Origin: Planotetraspora thailandica
GTDB lineage: Bacteria; Actinomycetota; Actinomycetes; Streptosporangiales; Streptosporangiaceae
Length of the DNA stretch: 64,000 nt
Assembly: GCF_016863335.1 (NCBI RefSeq)
Contig: NZ_BOOR01000002.1
Location: forward strand, 1-64,000
Reading direction: 5' to 3'
Translations under genes and position numbers: made by a program
The notes under the pieces: generated by a model
The model's database searches: none
Told to the model about the DNA's origin: nothing
Seen by the model: only the letters and a program-made list of their open reading frames with translations
Shown here: piece by piece, positions 63,138-64,000 of the stretch
Layout of the letters: each line of letters starts with the position of its first letter
Numbering within the stretch: position 1 is the stretch's first letter

Positions 63138-64000
63138 GTGTTCGGTTACAGTCGCGGAATGGCGAGCCTTGATCCCCGCGCGGTGCTGAAAGATCGCCCG
63201 TCGGCAGGCCTGATCATCGGTCTGGTGATCGCGGGGATCTGCGCATTGGTGACCTTCTCGTTCGACGTCCTCGACGGCGACCCCGTGCGGTTCACCATCG
63301 CCCTCGGCCTGGCGGTCGCGCCCGTGCCGCTGTTACTCGCGGGCGTGCTGGCGCTCGACCGCATGGAGCCGGAACCCCGCACTAATCTGATATTCGCCTT
63401 CGCCTGGGGGGCGGGCATCGCGGTGCTGCTCGCGGGCATCCTCAACTCCCTCAACCTGCTCTACGTGGCCCGCGCCCTCGGTGACCCGGACAGCGCCAGG
63501 AACCTCGTCGCCACCTTCGGCGCACCGCCGGTCGAGGAGACACTCAAGGGAATCGTCCTGCTCGGCCTGCTGCGCTTCCGGCGGCGGGAGTTGGACGGCC
63601 CGACCGACGGCATCATCTACGCGAGCATGGTCGGCCTCGGCTTCGCCATGTCGGAGAACGTCAGCTACTACCTGGCCGCCCTCAATCACGACGGACCCCA
63701 GGGGCTGGCCGCCACGGTGGTGTTGCGCGGGGTGTTGTCGCCCTTCGCCCACCCGCTGTTCACCTCGTTGATCGGCATCTCGGTCGCGTACGCCGCCAAC
63801 CGGCGGGGGGCTCCCGCCGTCGTCATGATCGTCGCGGGGTGGTTCGGCGCGATGATCCTGCACGGCATCTGGAACGGCTTCGCCTCCTTCGGCGGCCTCC
63901 CGGGTCTGGCCGTCGCCTACCTCATCCTGATGGCCCTGCTCGTCGTCGAGATCACCGTGATCGTCAAGGACAGGAAGCGCATCGTCGGCCTGATCCACCA
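63138..64000 (+). CDS. PrsW family intramembrane metalloprotease (3' end outside window)
   Basis: 287 codons are visible and the frame is still open at the window edge. There are about eight membrane helices. All four PrsW motifs are present: EETLK in PPVEETLKGIVLLG, FAMSENVSYY, the His in AHPLFTSLIG, and HGIWNGF. PrsW-type proteases cleave membrane proteins, for example anti-sigma factors in Bacillus; the target here is unknown. GTG 63138 has AGGA 5 nt upstream; ATG 63159 (MASLDPRAVLKDRPS) is the alternative and lacks a clear ribosome site. Confidence 0.87.
   Translation, partial: MFGYSRGMASLDPRAVLKDRPSAGLIIGLVIAGICALVTFSFDVLDGDPVRFTIALGLAVAPVPLLLAGVLALDRMEPEPRTNLIFAFAWGAGIAVLLAGILNSLNLLYVARALGDPDSARNLVATFGAPPVEETLKGIVLLGLLRFRRRELDGPTDGIIYASMVGLGFAMSENVSYYLAALNHDGPQGLAATVVLRGVLSPFAHPLFTSLIGISVAYAANRRGAPAVVMIVAGWFGAMILHGIWNGFASFGGLPGLAVAYLILMALLVVEITVIVKDRKRIVGLIH

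Overview
The window is high-GC DNA from an actinomycete. The gene set (rbpA, whiA, opcA, steA/steB-type septal genes, mycothiol-type enzymes, an ECF42 sigma factor, SLATT and Clp-N proteins) fits a filamentous actinobacterium, most likely Streptosporangiales. The genus cannot be fixed from sequence alone. No rRNA, tRNA, CRISPR array, prophage or insertion sequence was seen. Almost every gene reads as intact chromosomal housekeeping or accessory DNA.

Layout, left half. 1-2166 is the 3' part of a gene for an Arg/Gly-repeat, TPR-like, acidic-tailed protein. 2.2-6.9 kb holds two MBL/DUF1015 genes, an SSB-like gene, a TPR gene coupled to a HAD phosphatase gene, and an SCP2 gene. 7.2-13.5 kb is the conserved small ORF-tlyA-nadK-recN-steA-steB block, which matches the Rv1693-Rv1698 order of mycobacteria. 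It runs on into a three-gene set (MraY/WecA-like transferase, MurJ-like flippase, GT4 glycosyltransferase; 13.6-17.3 kb). Next comes terC behind a probable manganese riboswitch, then psd-pssA for phosphatidylserine/phosphatidylethanolamine synthesis. 20.3-23.1 kb is a DUF998-DGPF-ECF42 operon with a matching ECF42-type promoter. Two mycothiol/thiol-type genes lie on the minus strand before uvrA.

Middle. 25-31.6 kb carries uvrA, a Rieske lipoprotein gene, uvrC and rapZ. It continues into yvcK and whiA, the standard Gram-positive rapZ-yvcK-whiA trio. 34.9-38.6 kb is gap-pgk-tpiA-secG-rbpA (lower glycolysis, preprotein translocase, RNA polymerase-binding protein).

Right half. 38.8-51.3 kb is accessory: an amidohydrolase and an FAD oxidoreductase, an ACT-GNAT acetyltransferase, a stand-alone Clp N-domain protein, a coiled-coil protein, a molybdopterin oxidoreductase, a polytopic membrane protein, and a SLATT-histidine kinase-response regulator operon. 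51.6-60.2 kb is the pentose-phosphate operon on the minus strand (tkt-tal-pgi-zwf-opcA, then pgl), divergent from ctaB (heme O synthase). The window ends with a Tat lipoprotein of the N,N-dimethylformamidase-beta-like family and a partial PrsW-type protease.

The least explained feature is a 53-bp-period repeat found as two three-copy arrays (40443-40571 and 51474-51601), 11 kb apart. Each lies between minus-strand genes, upstream of the next minus-strand gene. Read on the minus strand, every full unit encodes a 16-codon micro-ORF starting MQ(K/N)FG, with stop and next start fused as TGA-TC-ATG. In the first array the last micro-ORF overlaps the amidohydrolase start codon by GTGA. A second pattern is strong over-representation of the palindrome CCGTACGG, with about 25 copies by eye.
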